A stretch of DNA of 64,000 bases from positions 1-64,000 of the forward strand of contig JAFSCD010000008.1 of assembly GCA_017436955.1 (NCBI GenBank), written 5' to 3'. This document shows, piece after piece, positions 22,516 through 31,661 of the stretch. The DNA is from Oscillospiraceae bacterium (GTDB lineage: Bacteria > Bacillota > Clostridia > Oscillospirales > Oscillospiraceae). Every line of letters starts with the position of its first letter. Positions within the stretch are counted from its first letter, which is position 1. Below the pieces are notes generated by a model. That model made no database searches and was not told the origin of the DNA. It worked only from the letters and a program-made list of their open reading frames with translations. A program made the position numbers and the translations under genes.

Positions 22516-24251
22516 ACACCAAGACCTTTTCTTTCTTTTAATTTTCGTTGCAGCGCACGCAGATCCTCCTCCGAGGTAACGCTGGAGGATTGATGCTCTG
22601 CCAGGATCGTCTGCACGCAGTCGGCAAGCGCTTCCTCGCTGACAAGCTCCTTCTGGCGCTGGGTAATGGCGGTAATATGGGAAATTTCTTCTCCGTTCAG
22701 GTCAGTCAGCACGGCGATGGACACATCCATACCGGCTTCGTGCCGCTGCCGCAGCTGACCGTATACCTTGCCCAGCAATTCGCAGGAGAACATATCGGGG
22801 AGCAGCGCCTTCGTCTTATCCAGCAGCGCCGGCTCACGCAGGATCTGGGCAATAATACATTCCTCCGCCATAGCGGATTTCACATTTTCATAATGGATCG
22901 TGCGGCTCTTGGGCTGCAGCGCTCTTGCCGGCGCCAGATCAATGGCTTCCTGTTTTTTCTTCTGCTGCGCCTGCCGGCGCTTCCACGCGCGACCGATCTC
23001 CATCTTCATAGCATCCACGCTGATCTTCGCCGCCTCGGCCACTCTGCCGGCATAGATCTCCCGCTGTACGGGGCTGCCCAGCGTGCTGATCAGATCCGCG
23101 CACTCGTGCAGGAACCGAACCTTCTGGTCATCCAGCCGCAGATCGTATTTGGCAGCGATGGCGTTAAGCTGATACTCCACCCGGTTGGCAGAGCCCTCCA
23201 GCAGGAGCTTGAATTTCTCGGCACCGAATTTTTGCAGGAATTCATCCGGGTCCTTGGCGCCTTCCATTTTCAGCACCTTCACCTGCAGGCCTGCCTTTTC
23301 CAGCATAGGGATCGCCCGCTGTGCAGCACGCTGACCGGCTTCATCGGAGTCATAGGTCAGGATCACCTGCTCGGTATACCGGGCAAGCAGCGTGACCTGC
23401 TCCTCCGTAAGGCTGGTACCCAGGGAAGCGACCGCATTGTCAAAACCAAACTGATGCAGCGCCACCACGTCAATATTTCCCTCCACCAGAATGATGTAGG
23501 GATATTTGGTCTTTTTGGCAAGATTCATACCAAAAAGGTTTTTCCGCTTGTTAAAGATCAAAGTTTCGTTGGAATTCAGGTATTTTGGCTTGCTGTCATC
23601 CAGCACGCGGCCGCCGAAGCCGATCACATTTCCCCGGACGTCAATAATGGGGAACATCAGCCGGTTGCGGAAGCGGTCATAAACCCTTCCGTTCTTTTCG
23701 CCCACCAGATCCGCGTCACGCAGTTCCTGGTCGGTATAGCCCTTTTTGCGCATAGCATCCACAAGGGCATTCCAGGAATTGGGCGCAAAGCCAATACCGA
23801 ACCGGGTTACACTGCCCTTCGTAAGACCGCGTCTTTGGACATATTCCAGGCACTCCTTGCCGGCAGGCGCGTAAAGCTGTTCGTTGAAAAACCGTCCTGC
23901 CTCACGCATCAGCGCCCACAGACGCTCCTGCTGACGGTAGCGGCTCTGATACTGCTCATCCTCCGGCACGGTCATACCGCAGCGCTTTGCCAGCGCACGG
24001 ACCGCATCGGGATAGCTCAAGCCCTCCACTTCCATCAGAAAGTTGATAACGCCGCCACCCTTATGACAGCCGAAGCAGTAGTAAATACCCTTATCCGGCG
24101 CAACGGAGAAGGAGGCAGTCTTTTCACCGTGGAAAGGACACAGACCAAACATATTTGCGCCGGAGCGCTTCAAATTCACATACTGACCCACCACATCCTC
24201 AATGGGATTGCGGGCAACCAGTTCATCAATAAATGAGGGTGGAAATGCCAT
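22512..24251 (-). CDS. dnaG: DNA primase
   Basis: This 579-residue protein makes RNA primers at the replication fork. The N-terminal zinc ribbon shows CPFHGEKTASFSVAPDKGIYYCFGCHKGG (ligands C, H, C, C) at about 38-66. The basic catalytic region includes GFGGRVLDDSKPKYLNSNET. The Toprim domain has ILVEGNIDVVALHQFG (acidic Glu) and TYDSDEAGQRAAQRA (DxD). The C-terminal helicase-interaction part (about 450-579) is short and helical. The order dgt-dnaG-sigma is typical of Clostridia. Confidence 0.96.
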   Translation of the reverse strand: MAFPPSFIDELVARNPIEDVVGQYVNLKRSGANMFGLCPFHGEKTASFSVAPDKGIYYCFGCHKGGGVINFLMEVEGLSYPDAVRALAKRCGMTVPEDEQYQSRYRQQERLWALMREAGRFFNEQLYAPAGKECLEYVQRRGLTKGSVTRFGIGFAPNSWNALVDAMRKKGYTDQELRDADLVGEKNGRVYDRFRNRLMFPIIDVRGNVIGFGGRVLDDSKPKYLNSNETLIFNKRKNLFGMNLAKKTKYPYIILVEGNIDVVALHQFGFDNAVASLGTSLTEEQVTLLARYTEQVILTYDSDEAGQRAAQRAIPMLEKAGLQVKVLKMEGAKDPDEFLQKFGAEKFKLLLEGSANRVEYQLNAIAAKYDLRLDDQKVRFLHECADLISTLGSPVQREIYAGRVAEAAKISVDAMKMEIGRAWKRRQAQQKKKQEAIDLAPARALQPKSRTIHYENVKSAMAEECIIAQILREPALLDKTKALLPDMFSCELLGKVYGQLRQRHEAGMDVSIAVLTDLNGEEISHITAITQRQKELVSEEALADCVQTILAEHQSSSVTSEEDLRALQRKLKERKGLGV

Positions 24252-24288
24252 CGTCTGTACCTCCTTAACCTGTTAATTATAGCATATT

Positions 24289-25299
24289 TTATCGAATATG
24301 CCAACCCGTTGGGATAAAAATCTCGGTATATTTGTCGACGGCGTACTTGTCGGTCATACAGGCGATGTAGTCGCAGACCGTCCGCTCGATGCCGTCGAAG
24401 CTGACCTGGGGGTGAAAATCTGCGGGAAGGGCTTCCGGTTGGTTTACATAATATCGGTAGAGCTTTTCCAGCATTTCTTTTGCCTTGCTCTCCTGCCCCT
24501 TGGCAAGAGGATTGCGGTAAACCTTCTCAAACATAAAGCTGCGCAGCTCCTGCAGCGCCCGATATACACCGTCGGACATCATGATCTCCCCTGCCTCTGT
24601 AGAGGTGCGGATCATATCGCACACCAGGGTATTGATGCGCTGGGTATGGGTGCTGCCCAGAACATCCAGAATATCCTGGGGCAGATCGCTATTGGTCAGG
24701 ATACCTGCCCGGATAGCGTCGTCAATATCGTGATTGACATAGGCGATCTGGTCGGAGAAACGGACCACCCGTCCCTCCAGGGTCTCGGGAATATGCTCAC
24801 CGGTATGACCCAAAATGCCCATCCGGGTCTCGAAGGTCAGATTCAGACCTTCGCCGTCCCGCTCCAGATAGTCCACCACCCGCAGGCTCTGCTCGTTATG
24901 GCGGAAGGGCTGTCCCAGGCAGTTGCTCAATGCCACCTCGCCGGCGTGTCCGAAAGGGGTATGCCCCAGATCGTGACCCATTGCGACGGCCTCCGCCAGA
25001 TCCTCGTTCAAGCCCAGCGCCCGGGTAATGGTGCCGGCGATCCGGGACACCTCCAGCGTATGGGTCATCCGGGTGCGGTAATGATCGCCTTCCGGACACA
25101 GGAACACCTGGGTCTTATGCATCAGGCGGCGAAACGCCTTGGAATGTACGATCTTGTCGATATCCCGCTGATAGCAGGTGCGCACGTCCTCCTCCCGATC
25201 CTCCTCGGGATAGGGTCTGCCCTTGCTCTCGTCAGCAAAGGCCGCCTTGGGGTGCAGCCTTCTGTGCTCCAGCCGCTCCAGCTCTTCACGAATCGTCAT
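24289..25299 (-). CDS. dgt: dNTP triphosphohydrolase (Dgt-like, HD domain)
   Basis: This 336-residue HD-domain protein hydrolyses dNTPs to nucleosides and triphosphate. Metal-binding residues are seen in RRLMHKTQVFLCPEGDHYRTRMTHTLEVSRI (H of TRMTHTLEV) and VAMGHDLGHTPFGHAGE (HD). The motif SDQIAYVNHDIDDAIRAG gives the final Asp. Length matches the short clostridial subtype. It begins directly after the yigZ stop (TGA then ATG), and precedes dnaG by 37 bases. Confidence 0.93.
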   Translation of the reverse strand: MTIREELERLEHRRLHPKAAFADESKGRPYPEEDREEDVRTCYQRDIDKIVHSKAFRRLMHKTQVFLCPEGDHYRTRMTHTLEVSRIAGTITRALGLNEDLAEAVAMGHDLGHTPFGHAGEVALSNCLGQPFRHNEQSLRVVDYLERDGEGLNLTFETRMGILGHTGEHIPETLEGRVVRFSDQIAYVNHDIDDAIRAGILTNSDLPQDILDVLGSTHTQRINTLVCDMIRTSTEAGEIMMSDGVYRALQELRSFMFEKVYRNPLAKGQESKAKEMLEKLYRYYVNQPEALPADFHPQVSFDGIERTVCDYIACMTDKYAVDKYTEIFIPTGWHIR

Positions 25300-25935
25300 T
25301 CAGGCTTCCTCCTTCACGGGAAATGCGCGGTATTCCTGTGCCGTCTGCATGCCCTCGATATTGCCGGCGGACATATCCGTCAGCCGCTCCAGAAACGGCT
25401 GCGCCTTTGCCTCCGGCATCAGGATCTCCAGCTCCACCTCCGTGCCGAAATCCGTATTGCGGATCAAGCCGCCGAAGGCATCCACCTCCAGCTTTACGCG
25501 CTCGTAATAGGTGTAGGGGCAAGGCACGTACAGCACGCTCCAAACCCGTTTCATAGACTTGCCTGCCGCATCCACGGCGATCTTCGCGCCCTTGGTATAG
25601 GCACGCACCAGGCCGCCGGCACCCAGCAAAATACCGCCGAAATACCGGGTCACCACGCACACGATATTGAAAAGTCCTTCCCGCTGCAGCACCTGCAGCA
25701 TGGGCATTCCGGCAGTGCCGCCGGGCTCGCCGTCATCGGAAAAGCGGACAGCGCCGTCTTTGATGATATACGCCCAGCAGTTATGGGTGGCATCGTAGTG
25801 CTGTTTCTTCATCTGCTGGATCTTTTCCAGCGCTTCTTCCTCGGATTCTACCGGCCAAACCCTGCCGATAAAGCGTGACTTTTTCTCGATAAATACATCT
25901 TCACCGAATTGGGTCGGAACCAGATATTCCTCCAA
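25300..25935 (-). CDS. yigZ: YigZ/IMPACT family protein
   Basis: This 211-residue protein contains the UPF0029/IMPACT N-domain: KKSRFIGRVWPVESEEEALEKI, then HNCWAYII, FSDDGEPGGTAGMPMLQVLQ and VTRYFGGILLGAGGLVRAYTKGA. A C-terminal DUF1949 ferredoxin-like domain (about 135-205) follows. The molecular function is not established; the eukaryotic IMPACT relative regulates translation stress signalling. The start appears to be TTG at 25935, ten bases after AAAGGAG. Confidence 0.87.
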   Translation of the reverse strand: MEEYLVPTQFGEDVFIEKKSRFIGRVWPVESEEEALEKIQQMKKQHYDATHNCWAYIIKDGAVRFSDDGEPGGTAGMPMLQVLQREGLFNIVCVVTRYFGGILLGAGGLVRAYTKGAKIAVDAAGKSMKRVWSVLYVPCPYTYYERVKLEVDAFGGLIRNTDFGTEVELEILMPEAKAQPFLERLTDMSAGNIEGMQTAQEYRAFPVKEEA

Positions 25936-25939
25936 GATC

Positions 25940-27205
25940 TCAGCACTCCTTTACAATAAAATCTCTTAACTTTCCGTAGAGAATGGGATCGACGACGGTC
26001 TCCACCTCGATACCCTCTGCGGTATACTCCACGTTCAACACCTGCGCACCGCTGTGCAGCGTCTCCACCATGCCGCCCATAGAATAAGGCAGCCGTACGG
26101 TGATATGATGGCGGCTGTGTCCCAGGGCTTTCTCGATGGCCTTGAGCAGCTCCTCCATACCCTCACCGGTGGCCGCGGAAATACGCACCACGTCCTCCCC
26201 GATGGGAATATCGGTCTTTTCCACCAGATCCGCCTTGTTGTAGCACTGCAGGACCGGTATGCCCGGTGCCGCCCGCTGGGAGATCAGCTTGTCCACCACG
26301 GCGATATGCTCCTGCCGGTTTTCATCGGAAGAATCGATCACGTGCAGCAGCAGATCCGCATATTCCAGCTCCTCCAGAGTCGCCCGGAAGGCATCCACCA
26401 GATGGTGGGGCAGCTTTGCGATAAACCCGACGGTATCCGTCAGGATCACACTCAAATTGTCAGAAACCGTCAGCTGTCTGGAGGTGGTGTCCAGCGTATC
26501 AAACAGACGGTTGTTGGCAGGAATTCCGGCATCGGTAAGCTGATTCAGCAGCGTGGATTTGCCTGCATTGGTGTAGCCCACGATGGCAACCACCGGCACG
26601 GAGTTTTTCATCCGGCGCTCTCTTTGCACGCCACGAACCTGGCGCACCTGCTCCAGCTCCTGCTGCAGCCTTGCGATCCGCTCACGGATGTGACGGCGGT
26701 CGCTTTCCAGCTTGGTCTCACCGGGACCACGGGTGCCGATACCGCCGCCCTGCCGGGAAAGGCTCTTGCCCATACCGGAAAGCCGGGGTAGTAAATATTT
26801 GTACTGTGCAAGCTCCACCTGCAAGCGTCCCTCACGGGTCTTTGCCCGCTGGGCAAAAATATCCAGGATCAGCGCGCTGCGATCCAAAACCGTAACGCCT
26901 ATGATCTCCTCCAGCGCCCGGATATTGCCGGCAGACAGCTCGTTATCGAAAACCACCATCGTGGCTTCGGTAACTTCCACCAGCATCTTCACCTCCTGCG
27001 CCTTACCCTCGCCGATAAAGCTGTGGGGGTCCGGTGCGTGCCGGTTCTGCAATATCTTACCGGTGCAAAAACCGCCGGCAGTTTCCAAAAGCGCTTCCAG
27101 CTCGTCCAGGGTCTCATTCGTAGCGATCTGCTCCTTGCGGAAGCAATCGGCATTCAGTCCCACCAGCACGGCGCGCTCGCATACTGTTTCAAAGGTCGAT
27201 TCCAT
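25940..27205 (-). CDS. hflX: GTPase HflX
   Basis: This 421-residue ribosome-associated GTPase splits stalled or hibernating ribosomes. The N-terminal HflX domain has NRHAPDPHSFIGEGKAQEV and DNELSAGNIRALEEI. The Gly-rich linker SRQGGGIGTRGPGETKLE is intact. The G domain has G1 VGYTNAGKSTLLNQLT, the G3 DTVGF, and G4 NKAD. ATG 27205 follows GGAGGAAC. It is first in the hflX-yigZ-dgt-dnaG block; spacing to yigZ is four bases. Confidence 0.95.
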   Translation of the reverse strand: MESTFETVCERAVLVGLNADCFRKEQIATNETLDELEALLETAGGFCTGKILQNRHAPDPHSFIGEGKAQEVKMLVEVTEATMVVFDNELSAGNIRALEEIIGVTVLDRSALILDIFAQRAKTREGRLQVELAQYKYLLPRLSGMGKSLSRQGGGIGTRGPGETKLESDRRHIRERIARLQQELEQVRQVRGVQRERRMKNSVPVVAIVGYTNAGKSTLLNQLTDAGIPANNRLFDTLDTTSRQLTVSDNLSVILTDTVGFIAKLPHHLVDAFRATLEELEYADLLLHVIDSSDENRQEHIAVVDKLISQRAAPGIPVLQCYNKADLVEKTDIPIGEDVVRISAATGEGMEELLKAIEKALGHSRHHITVRLPYSMGGMVETLHSGAQVLNVEYTAEGIEVETVVDPILYGKLRDFIVKEC

Positions 27206-27275
27206 AGTTCCTCCGTTTTGCAATATAACAGCCGTATACCGCAAAATTCGCGCTCAGGCAGCAAAATAATACAAA

Positions 27276-27308
27276 AAAGTCCGCACTACGTTACGCAGTG
27301 CGGACTTT
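27276..27308 (-). terminator. rpmE terminator
   Basis: A 12-bp perfect stem (AAAGTCCGCACT/AGTGCGGACTTT) is followed on the minus strand by TTTTTT-like sequence. It lies four bases after the L31 stop and about 70 bases before hflX, so it separates the two units. Confidence 0.85.
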
Positions 27309-27312
27309 ACTC

Positions 27313-27513
27313 TTACTTCAGGCCGAAACGCTTGTTGAAACGATCAACACGTCCACCGGTGTCAACCAGCTTCTGCTTGCCGGTATAGAAAGGGTGGCAC
27401 TTGGAGCAGATTTCAACGCGGATGTCCTTCTTGGTGGAGCCGGTCGTAAAGACGTTGCCACAGGCACAGCGAATGGTAGTCTGTTCGTAATTGGGATGGA
27501 TACCTTCCTTCAT
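27313..27513 (-). CDS. rpmE: 50S ribosomal protein L31 (zinc-binding form)
   Basis: This 66-residue protein begins [20 protein letters not shown] and has the C+ type cysteines (CACGN and [13 protein letters not shown]), meaning it stores or needs zinc. In Bacillus, zinc starvation swaps it for the Cys-less YtiA. The ATG at 27513 is chosen because AGAGGTG lies seven bases upstream; an in-frame GTG overlaps that site. Confidence 0.96.
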   Translation of the reverse strand: MKEGIHPNYEQTTIRCACGNVFTTGSTKKDIRVEICSKCHPFYTGKQKLVDTGGRVDRFNKRFGLK

Positions 27514-27640
27514 TTGGTTCACCTCTTTCTTCGTAGTTAAAAGGGCATAATAACCCTGGCAATTTCAATCGCCCGAACATCATAACATATCCAATTTGGA
27601 AATGCAAGTGTTTTTTTCGTTATTTTTTGAATTTTTCCTG

Positions 27641-28864
27641 TCAGAACGCCCAGTTGCCGTTACGGAAGATGGGAACGACCTTACCATCGCGGCAATGTGC
27701 GTCGATATTCATCGTATCGCAGCCGATCATAAAGTCCACGTGGATCATGGAATCATTGATGCCCAGAGCGCGGCACTCTTCCAGGGTTTTGTTCTGATAA
27801 TCGTTGATGGTGTCGGGGAAGCCGGCGCCCACAGCCAGGTGGCAGACGGCGTTCTCGTCGAACAGCGTTTCGTAGAACAGTAGGCCACTGACGTTGATGG
27901 GGCTGGTCTGGGGAACCAGGGCACACTCGCCCAAGTAAGCGGCACCTTCGTCCATGGTGATCATGGTGTTCAGCAGTTCTTCGCCCTTTTCTGCCTTGGC
28001 TTCCACGGCCTTGCCGTTTTCAAAGCGCAGGTAGAAATTCTCGATCAGCTGACCCTGATAGCTCAAAGGCTTGGTGGAGTAGACGATACCCACTGCCTTG
28101 CCCTTCATGGGAGAGATGAAACATTCCTCGGTGGGAATGTTGGGATTGAAGTAAATACCCTGCAGGCTGGTGTCACCGCCGCCACCGAAATGGGCTTCGG
28201 GGATCATGCCCACGGTCAGGTCGGTGCCGTTGTCAGCGGTATAGTGCAAAGACTCGATGCCCAGGCTGTTCAGATAATCGCAGCGGCTCTTCAGGTCAGC
28301 ATTGTGCTTTTCCCAGGCCTTGATGGGGTCATCATCCACACGGGAGGTAGCAAGGATCGCTTCCCACAGCTTCTCGATGGCCACGGAAGTGCGGACGCCG
28401 GGGAATACTTTTCTTGCCCAGGCAGCGCCGGGAACAGCGGCGATACACCACTGCTGCTTACCGTCCCGGGCATCGATATAGGGGCGCAAAATGGGATAGG
28501 ACATCTTTCTTGCCTTGGCCATCTTGGCGATGTTCACGCCCTTCAGACCGTCGGGATCATCGGATACCAGGTGGATACGGGCAGGCAGAACATCGCACAT
28601 ATACTGCTGCTTTGCCTTCTGCCACTCGGTAACGGTGCCCATGGTCTTAACAGACTGATAGCGCACGTGCAGCTTGGTCAGCGGATCGTAATTCCACTCA
28701 ACGGTAACCTTCTTGGCCTTGGCCTTGTAAGCCTGCTCCACCACCATCTGCACGAACTCCGGCTGGTCAAGACCGGCGTAGATGATGACTTCCTGACCCT
28801 TCTGGACATTGACGCCGCAGCGGACGATCAGCTTTGCATATTCTCTCAAAACAGTTTTCTTCAT
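27641..28864 (-). CDS. M29 family aminopeptidase
   Basis: This 407-residue metallopeptidase (AmpS/PepS type) starts at ATG 28864 after AAAGGAG. Family features include GQEVIIYAGLDQPEFVQMVVEQAYK, NGTDLTVGMIPEAHFGGG (metal Glu), IPTEECFISPMKGKAVG (Glu pair), YLGECALVPQTSPIN and the C-terminal HVDFMIGCDTMNIDA. It removes N-terminal residues from peptides in the cytoplasm. It is transcribed alone; a 110-base gap separates it from rpmE. Confidence 0.92.
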   Translation of the reverse strand: MKKTVLREYAKLIVRCGVNVQKGQEVIIYAGLDQPEFVQMVVEQAYKAKAKKVTVEWNYDPLTKLHVRYQSVKTMGTVTEWQKAKQQYMCDVLPARIHLVSDDPDGLKGVNIAKMAKARKMSYPILRPYIDARDGKQQWCIAAVPGAAWARKVFPGVRTSVAIEKLWEAILATSRVDDDPIKAWEKHNADLKSRCDYLNSLGIESLHYTADNGTDLTVGMIPEAHFGGGGDTSLQGIYFNPNIPTEECFISPMKGKAVGIVYSTKPLSYQGQLIENFYLRFENGKAVEAKAEKGEELLNTMITMDEGAAYLGECALVPQTSPINVSGLLFYETLFDENAVCHLAVGAGFPDTINDYQNKTLEECRALGINDSMIHVDFMIGCDTMNIDAHCRDGKVVPIFRNGNWAF

Positions 28865-28995
28865 AAGAATTCTCCTTTGTTTCAAATTTTCATTCATTAT
28901 AACAAATATCCGCCAAAAGGTCAATGATTCTTCTGCCTGATTGCGCCCCATAATGGGGTATATTTCGCCATATTTTGACAGATAAATTATTTTTA

Positions 28996-29024
28996 TTGCC
29001 AAAAACGCCATTCTTTGTTATAAT
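28996..29024 (+). promoter_or_regulatory. Promoter just upstream of the membrane/E2-like gene
   Basis: TTGCCA and TATAAT are separated by exactly 17 bases. The -10 ends only nine bases before the ATG at 29034, so the transcript would start at or a few bases before the start codon (leaderless). Confidence 0.6.
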
Positions 29025-29033
29025 GAGCGTGTT

Positions 29034-30455
29034 ATGGAAGGAAAAACTCGTTTTTACGTCAGTAACAAAAATGTTATGACATGGCTGATGGCACTTTGCC
29101 TGGTCGGCTCGGCAGTGACCCGCATTGTATTCGCCTGTTTGAAAGGGTCAGGCGATACAGCACAGGTGTGGAGTCAAATCGTTCTGCCAGTAGCAGCCAC
29201 CTTGCTGTATGTGCTCATCGTTCTCCTGGGCGGCAAAGAGCTGTTCTACAAAACCGCGATCCCCATGTTCCTGATGGCCATCTACTACGCCATCCGTCCC
29301 CACATGATTTTGGGCGAGTCCATGCTGGTTCAGGGTCTGTTCATCGTTTGTCTGCTGTTCTTCTGCGTGGCATACACCGCCATTACCTGCGGCAAGATCC
29401 GCAGCATCTGGATGCTGGTGCCGCTGTACCTGGCTGCCGGCGCACTGCTCATCTATCTGCAGCGCTCGCTGATGCTGCGTGGCGTCGCTGACCATTGGAC
29501 TTATGTCCTGCCGGATTATCTGTTCTTCGGCGGTCTGCTGCTGCAGAGCTTTGCCATACGGGTACATACCGATGGCGAATACCACCCCACCTGGGGTGAC
29601 CGTATTGACGGCCGCAAGATCCGCACCCTGCCCCCCATCGCACAGATCACCTCCTACATTCAGGTCGAGCGCAACACCTGCTCCAATCTGTTTGAGGAGT
29701 CCATTGAGATCACCAATATTGACCGCTATATCCGTCAAAAGCGCCGTGAAGGTCTGAAGGATTTCGGCATCACCCACGTGCTGCTGGCAGCATACGTCAG
29801 GGGCATCGCCAAGTATCCCCAGCTCAACCGCTTTATCTCCGGTCAGAAGGTCTATTCCCGCGGCAACGACATCCAGTACTGTATGGTTGTCAAGAAGGAA
29901 ATGACGCTGGAATCCCCCGACACCTCCATCAAGGTACACCTGAATCCCCACGATACTGCGGAAGATGTGTACAACAAGCTCAACGCCGCCATCGAGAGCG
30001 TGAAAAAGACCACCGAGCTGGACTCCAGCTTTGATAATCTGGTGGCGCTGTTCACCCTGATCCCCGGTGTGGTACTGAAATTCGTGGTGTGGCTGCTGAA
30101 GCTGCTGGATTATTTCGGTCTGCTTCCCAAGTTCCTGATGGAGCTGAGTCCCTTCCACGGCAGCCTGTTCTTCACCTCTATGGGCAGCCTGGGTATCCGT
30201 CCGATCTACCACCATCTGTATGATTTCGGCAACATCCCCGCCTTCGGCGCCTTCGGCTGCAAGCGCCGCGCGCTGGAGGTGCAGGAGGACGGCACCATCG
30301 TGCAGAAGAAGTATATTGATATCAAGTTCGTTCTGGACGAGCGTATCGTGGATGGCTACTACTACGCCACCTTCTTCAAGCACTACCGCCGCCTGCTGGC
30401 ACACCCGGAAGTGCTGGACGAAGCCCCCGAAGAAGTCAACAAGGATATTGATTGA
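29034..30455 (+). CDS. Membrane protein fused to a 2-oxoacid dehydrogenase E2-type acyltransferase-like domain
   Basis: This 473-residue protein has about six membrane helices in residues 15-180. A soluble part from about 205 then resembles the trimeric CAT/E2 acyltransferase fold: ITHVLLAAYVRGIAKYPQLNRFISGQ, LFFTSMGSLGIRPIYHHLYDFGNIPAFGAFG, and FVLDERIVDGYYYATFFKHYRRLLAHP. Classical E2 has the catalytic His in DHRxxDG; here it reads DERIVDG, so the classical activity is doubtful. No lipoyl domain is present. No Shine-Dalgarno precedes the ATG. birA begins at its stop (TGATG overlap). Confidence 0.7.
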   Translation: MEGKTRFYVSNKNVMTWLMALCLVGSAVTRIVFACLKGSGDTAQVWSQIVLPVAATLLYVLIVLLGGKELFYKTAIPMFLMAIYYAIRPHMILGESMLVQGLFIVCLLFFCVAYTAITCGKIRSIWMLVPLYLAAGALLIYLQRSLMLRGVADHWTYVLPDYLFFGGLLLQSFAIRVHTDGEYHPTWGDRIDGRKIRTLPPIAQITSYIQVERNTCSNLFEESIEITNIDRYIRQKRREGLKDFGITHVLLAAYVRGIAKYPQLNRFISGQKVYSRGNDIQYCMVVKKEMTLESPDTSIKVHLNPHDTAEDVYNKLNAAIESVKKTTELDSSFDNLVALFTLIPGVVLKFVVWLLKLLDYFGLLPKFLMELSPFHGSLFFTSMGSLGIRPIYHHLYDFGNIPAFGAFGCKRRALEVQEDGTIVQKKYIDIKFVLDERIVDGYYYATFFKHYRRLLAHPEVLDEAPEEVNKDID

Positions 30456-31246
30456 TGTTAACGAAGATTCAAAGCTTTCTGCCAGAGGGTCACCTCTGGC
30501 AGAATCAAATTATATGGTATGATGAGATAACCTCCACCAACGACGTGGCGAAGGATCTGATCCATCAGGGCGCGCCTCACGGTACGGTGCTGATCGCGGA
30601 CAGGCAATCCGGTGGCAGAGGCCGTATGGGTCGCAGCTTTGTGTCCCCGGCAGGTCAGGGCGTGTATATGAGCGTCATTCTGCGCTTCCCCAACACGCCG
30701 GAGCAGCTGATGCACCTGACCTGCGCCGCTGCCGTTGCCGCCTGCGACGCGGTGGAAGCAGTGACCGGGCTGCGCCCCGGCATTAAATGGACCAATGATC
30801 TGGTCTATGGCGGCAGAAAGCTGGCAGGCATACTCACCGAGCTGGTGATCGCCCCCACGCAGACCGCCGCCGTGATCGGCATCGGTATCAACTGCGCACA
30901 AGCGCAGGCCGATTTCCCGGAGGATATCCGCAGCTTTGCAGGCTCACTTTCTATGGTCTGCGGCAAAAGCACCGACCGGGCGCGGCTGGCTGCGGCGCTG
31001 ATCGAAGCCTTTTCCAAAATGGCGCAAAGCATAGGCGAAAAGCAGGCGATTCTGGACACCTACCGCCGGGATTGCGTCACCGTCGGAAAAGCCGTTTCCG
31101 TGGTCAGGGGCGACACCCTTCGCCACGGCACCGCCGTCGGCATTGATGACGAGGGCGCGTTATTGGTGGAATTTTCCGACGGTTGCAAAGAAGCCGTCAA
31201 CGCCGGCGAAGTCAGTGTCCGGGGTATGTACGGCTACTGTCCCTGA
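30455..31246 (+). CDS. birA: Biotin--protein ligase (without repressor domain)
   Basis: This 263-residue enzyme activates biotin with ATP and attaches it to carboxylases. The catalytic motifs are EITSTNDVAKDL, ADRQSGGRGRMGRSFVSPAGQGVYMS (biotinyl-AMP loop) and KWTNDLVYGGRKLAGIL. GIGINCAQ follows and a C-terminal SH3-like domain ends the protein. It lacks the N-terminal HTH of bifunctional BirA, so it is not a repressor. Its ATG overlaps the upstream stop by one base. Confidence 0.94.
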   Translation: MLTKIQSFLPEGHLWQNQIIWYDEITSTNDVAKDLIHQGAPHGTVLIADRQSGGRGRMGRSFVSPAGQGVYMSVILRFPNTPEQLMHLTCAAAVAACDAVEAVTGLRPGIKWTNDLVYGGRKLAGILTELVIAPTQTAAVIGIGINCAQAQADFPEDIRSFAGSLSMVCGKSTDRARLAAALIEAFSKMAQSIGEKQAILDTYRRDCVTVGKAVSVVRGDTLRHGTAVGIDDEGALLVEFSDGCKEAVNAGEVSVRGMYGYCP

Positions 31247-31263
31247 ACCGTCGCAAAAAATCC

Positions 31264-31292
31264 TTGCATTTTTCTTCGCAAATGGTTATACT
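31264..31292 (+). promoter_or_regulatory. Promoter of the Cys-rich small protein
   Basis: TTGCAT and TATACT are separated by 17 bases, about 40 bases upstream of the ATG. Confidence 0.65.
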
Positions 31293-31331
31293 GATAGTAA
31301 GATCACGATACATGAATGGAGGTAATGTCTT

Positions 31332-31616
31332 ATGAAGGTTTTTGGTATCGTTATGAAGGTCATTTTGGCTCTGGCCGCTGTTGCCGGCGCTGTCTATGTG
31401 GCTGTTGTCCACGGCGACAAGATCGTCGCCTGGGCAAAGAAGACATTTAAGTTTCTTAAGTGCCGCTGCGGTGGCGATTGCGACTGTGAAGGCGAATGTA
31501 CCTGCGACGGCGAATGTGCGTGCGATTGCGACTGCGAGTGCGCGGAAGAGATCCCGGAAGTTCCCGAGACCGCCGCAGACGAAGTCGTTGCCGCCGAAAC
31601 TGATTTTGAAGGCTGA
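31332..31616 (+). CDS. Small membrane-anchored Cys-rich acidic protein
   Basis: This 94-residue protein has one N-terminal membrane helix (about 4-27, VMKVILALAAVAGAVYVAVV), a short basic helix (AWAKKTFKFLK), then a block of 13 cysteines in about 27 residues alternating with Asp, Glu and Gly (CRCGGDCDCEGECTCDGEC and on). The tail is acidic. The pattern is metallothionein-like and suggests metal binding at the membrane face, but I recognise no family. The start has GGAGGTAAT upstream and its own promoter and terminator, so it is very probably a real gene. Confidence 0.8.
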   Translation: MKVFGIVMKVILALAAVAGAVYVAVVHGDKIVAWAKKTFKFLKCRCGGDCDCEGECTCDGECACDCDCECAEEIPEVPETAADEVVAAETDFEG

Positions 31617-31625
31617 TATAAAATA

Positions 31626-31659
31626 AAACGTGGCGTGCCGGATGGCACGCCACGTTTTA
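31626..31659. terminator. Bidirectional terminator
   Basis: A 15-bp perfect stem (AAAACGTGGCGTGCC/GGCACGCCACGTTTT) with loop GGAT lies between the convergent Cys-rich gene and pepT. Confidence 0.9.
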
Positions 31660-31661
31660 TT

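Noticed and set aside
22548-24236. 562-codon plus-strand frame opposite dnaG
   Set aside because: DnaG motifs on the other strand are unmistakable; the plus frame has no family features.
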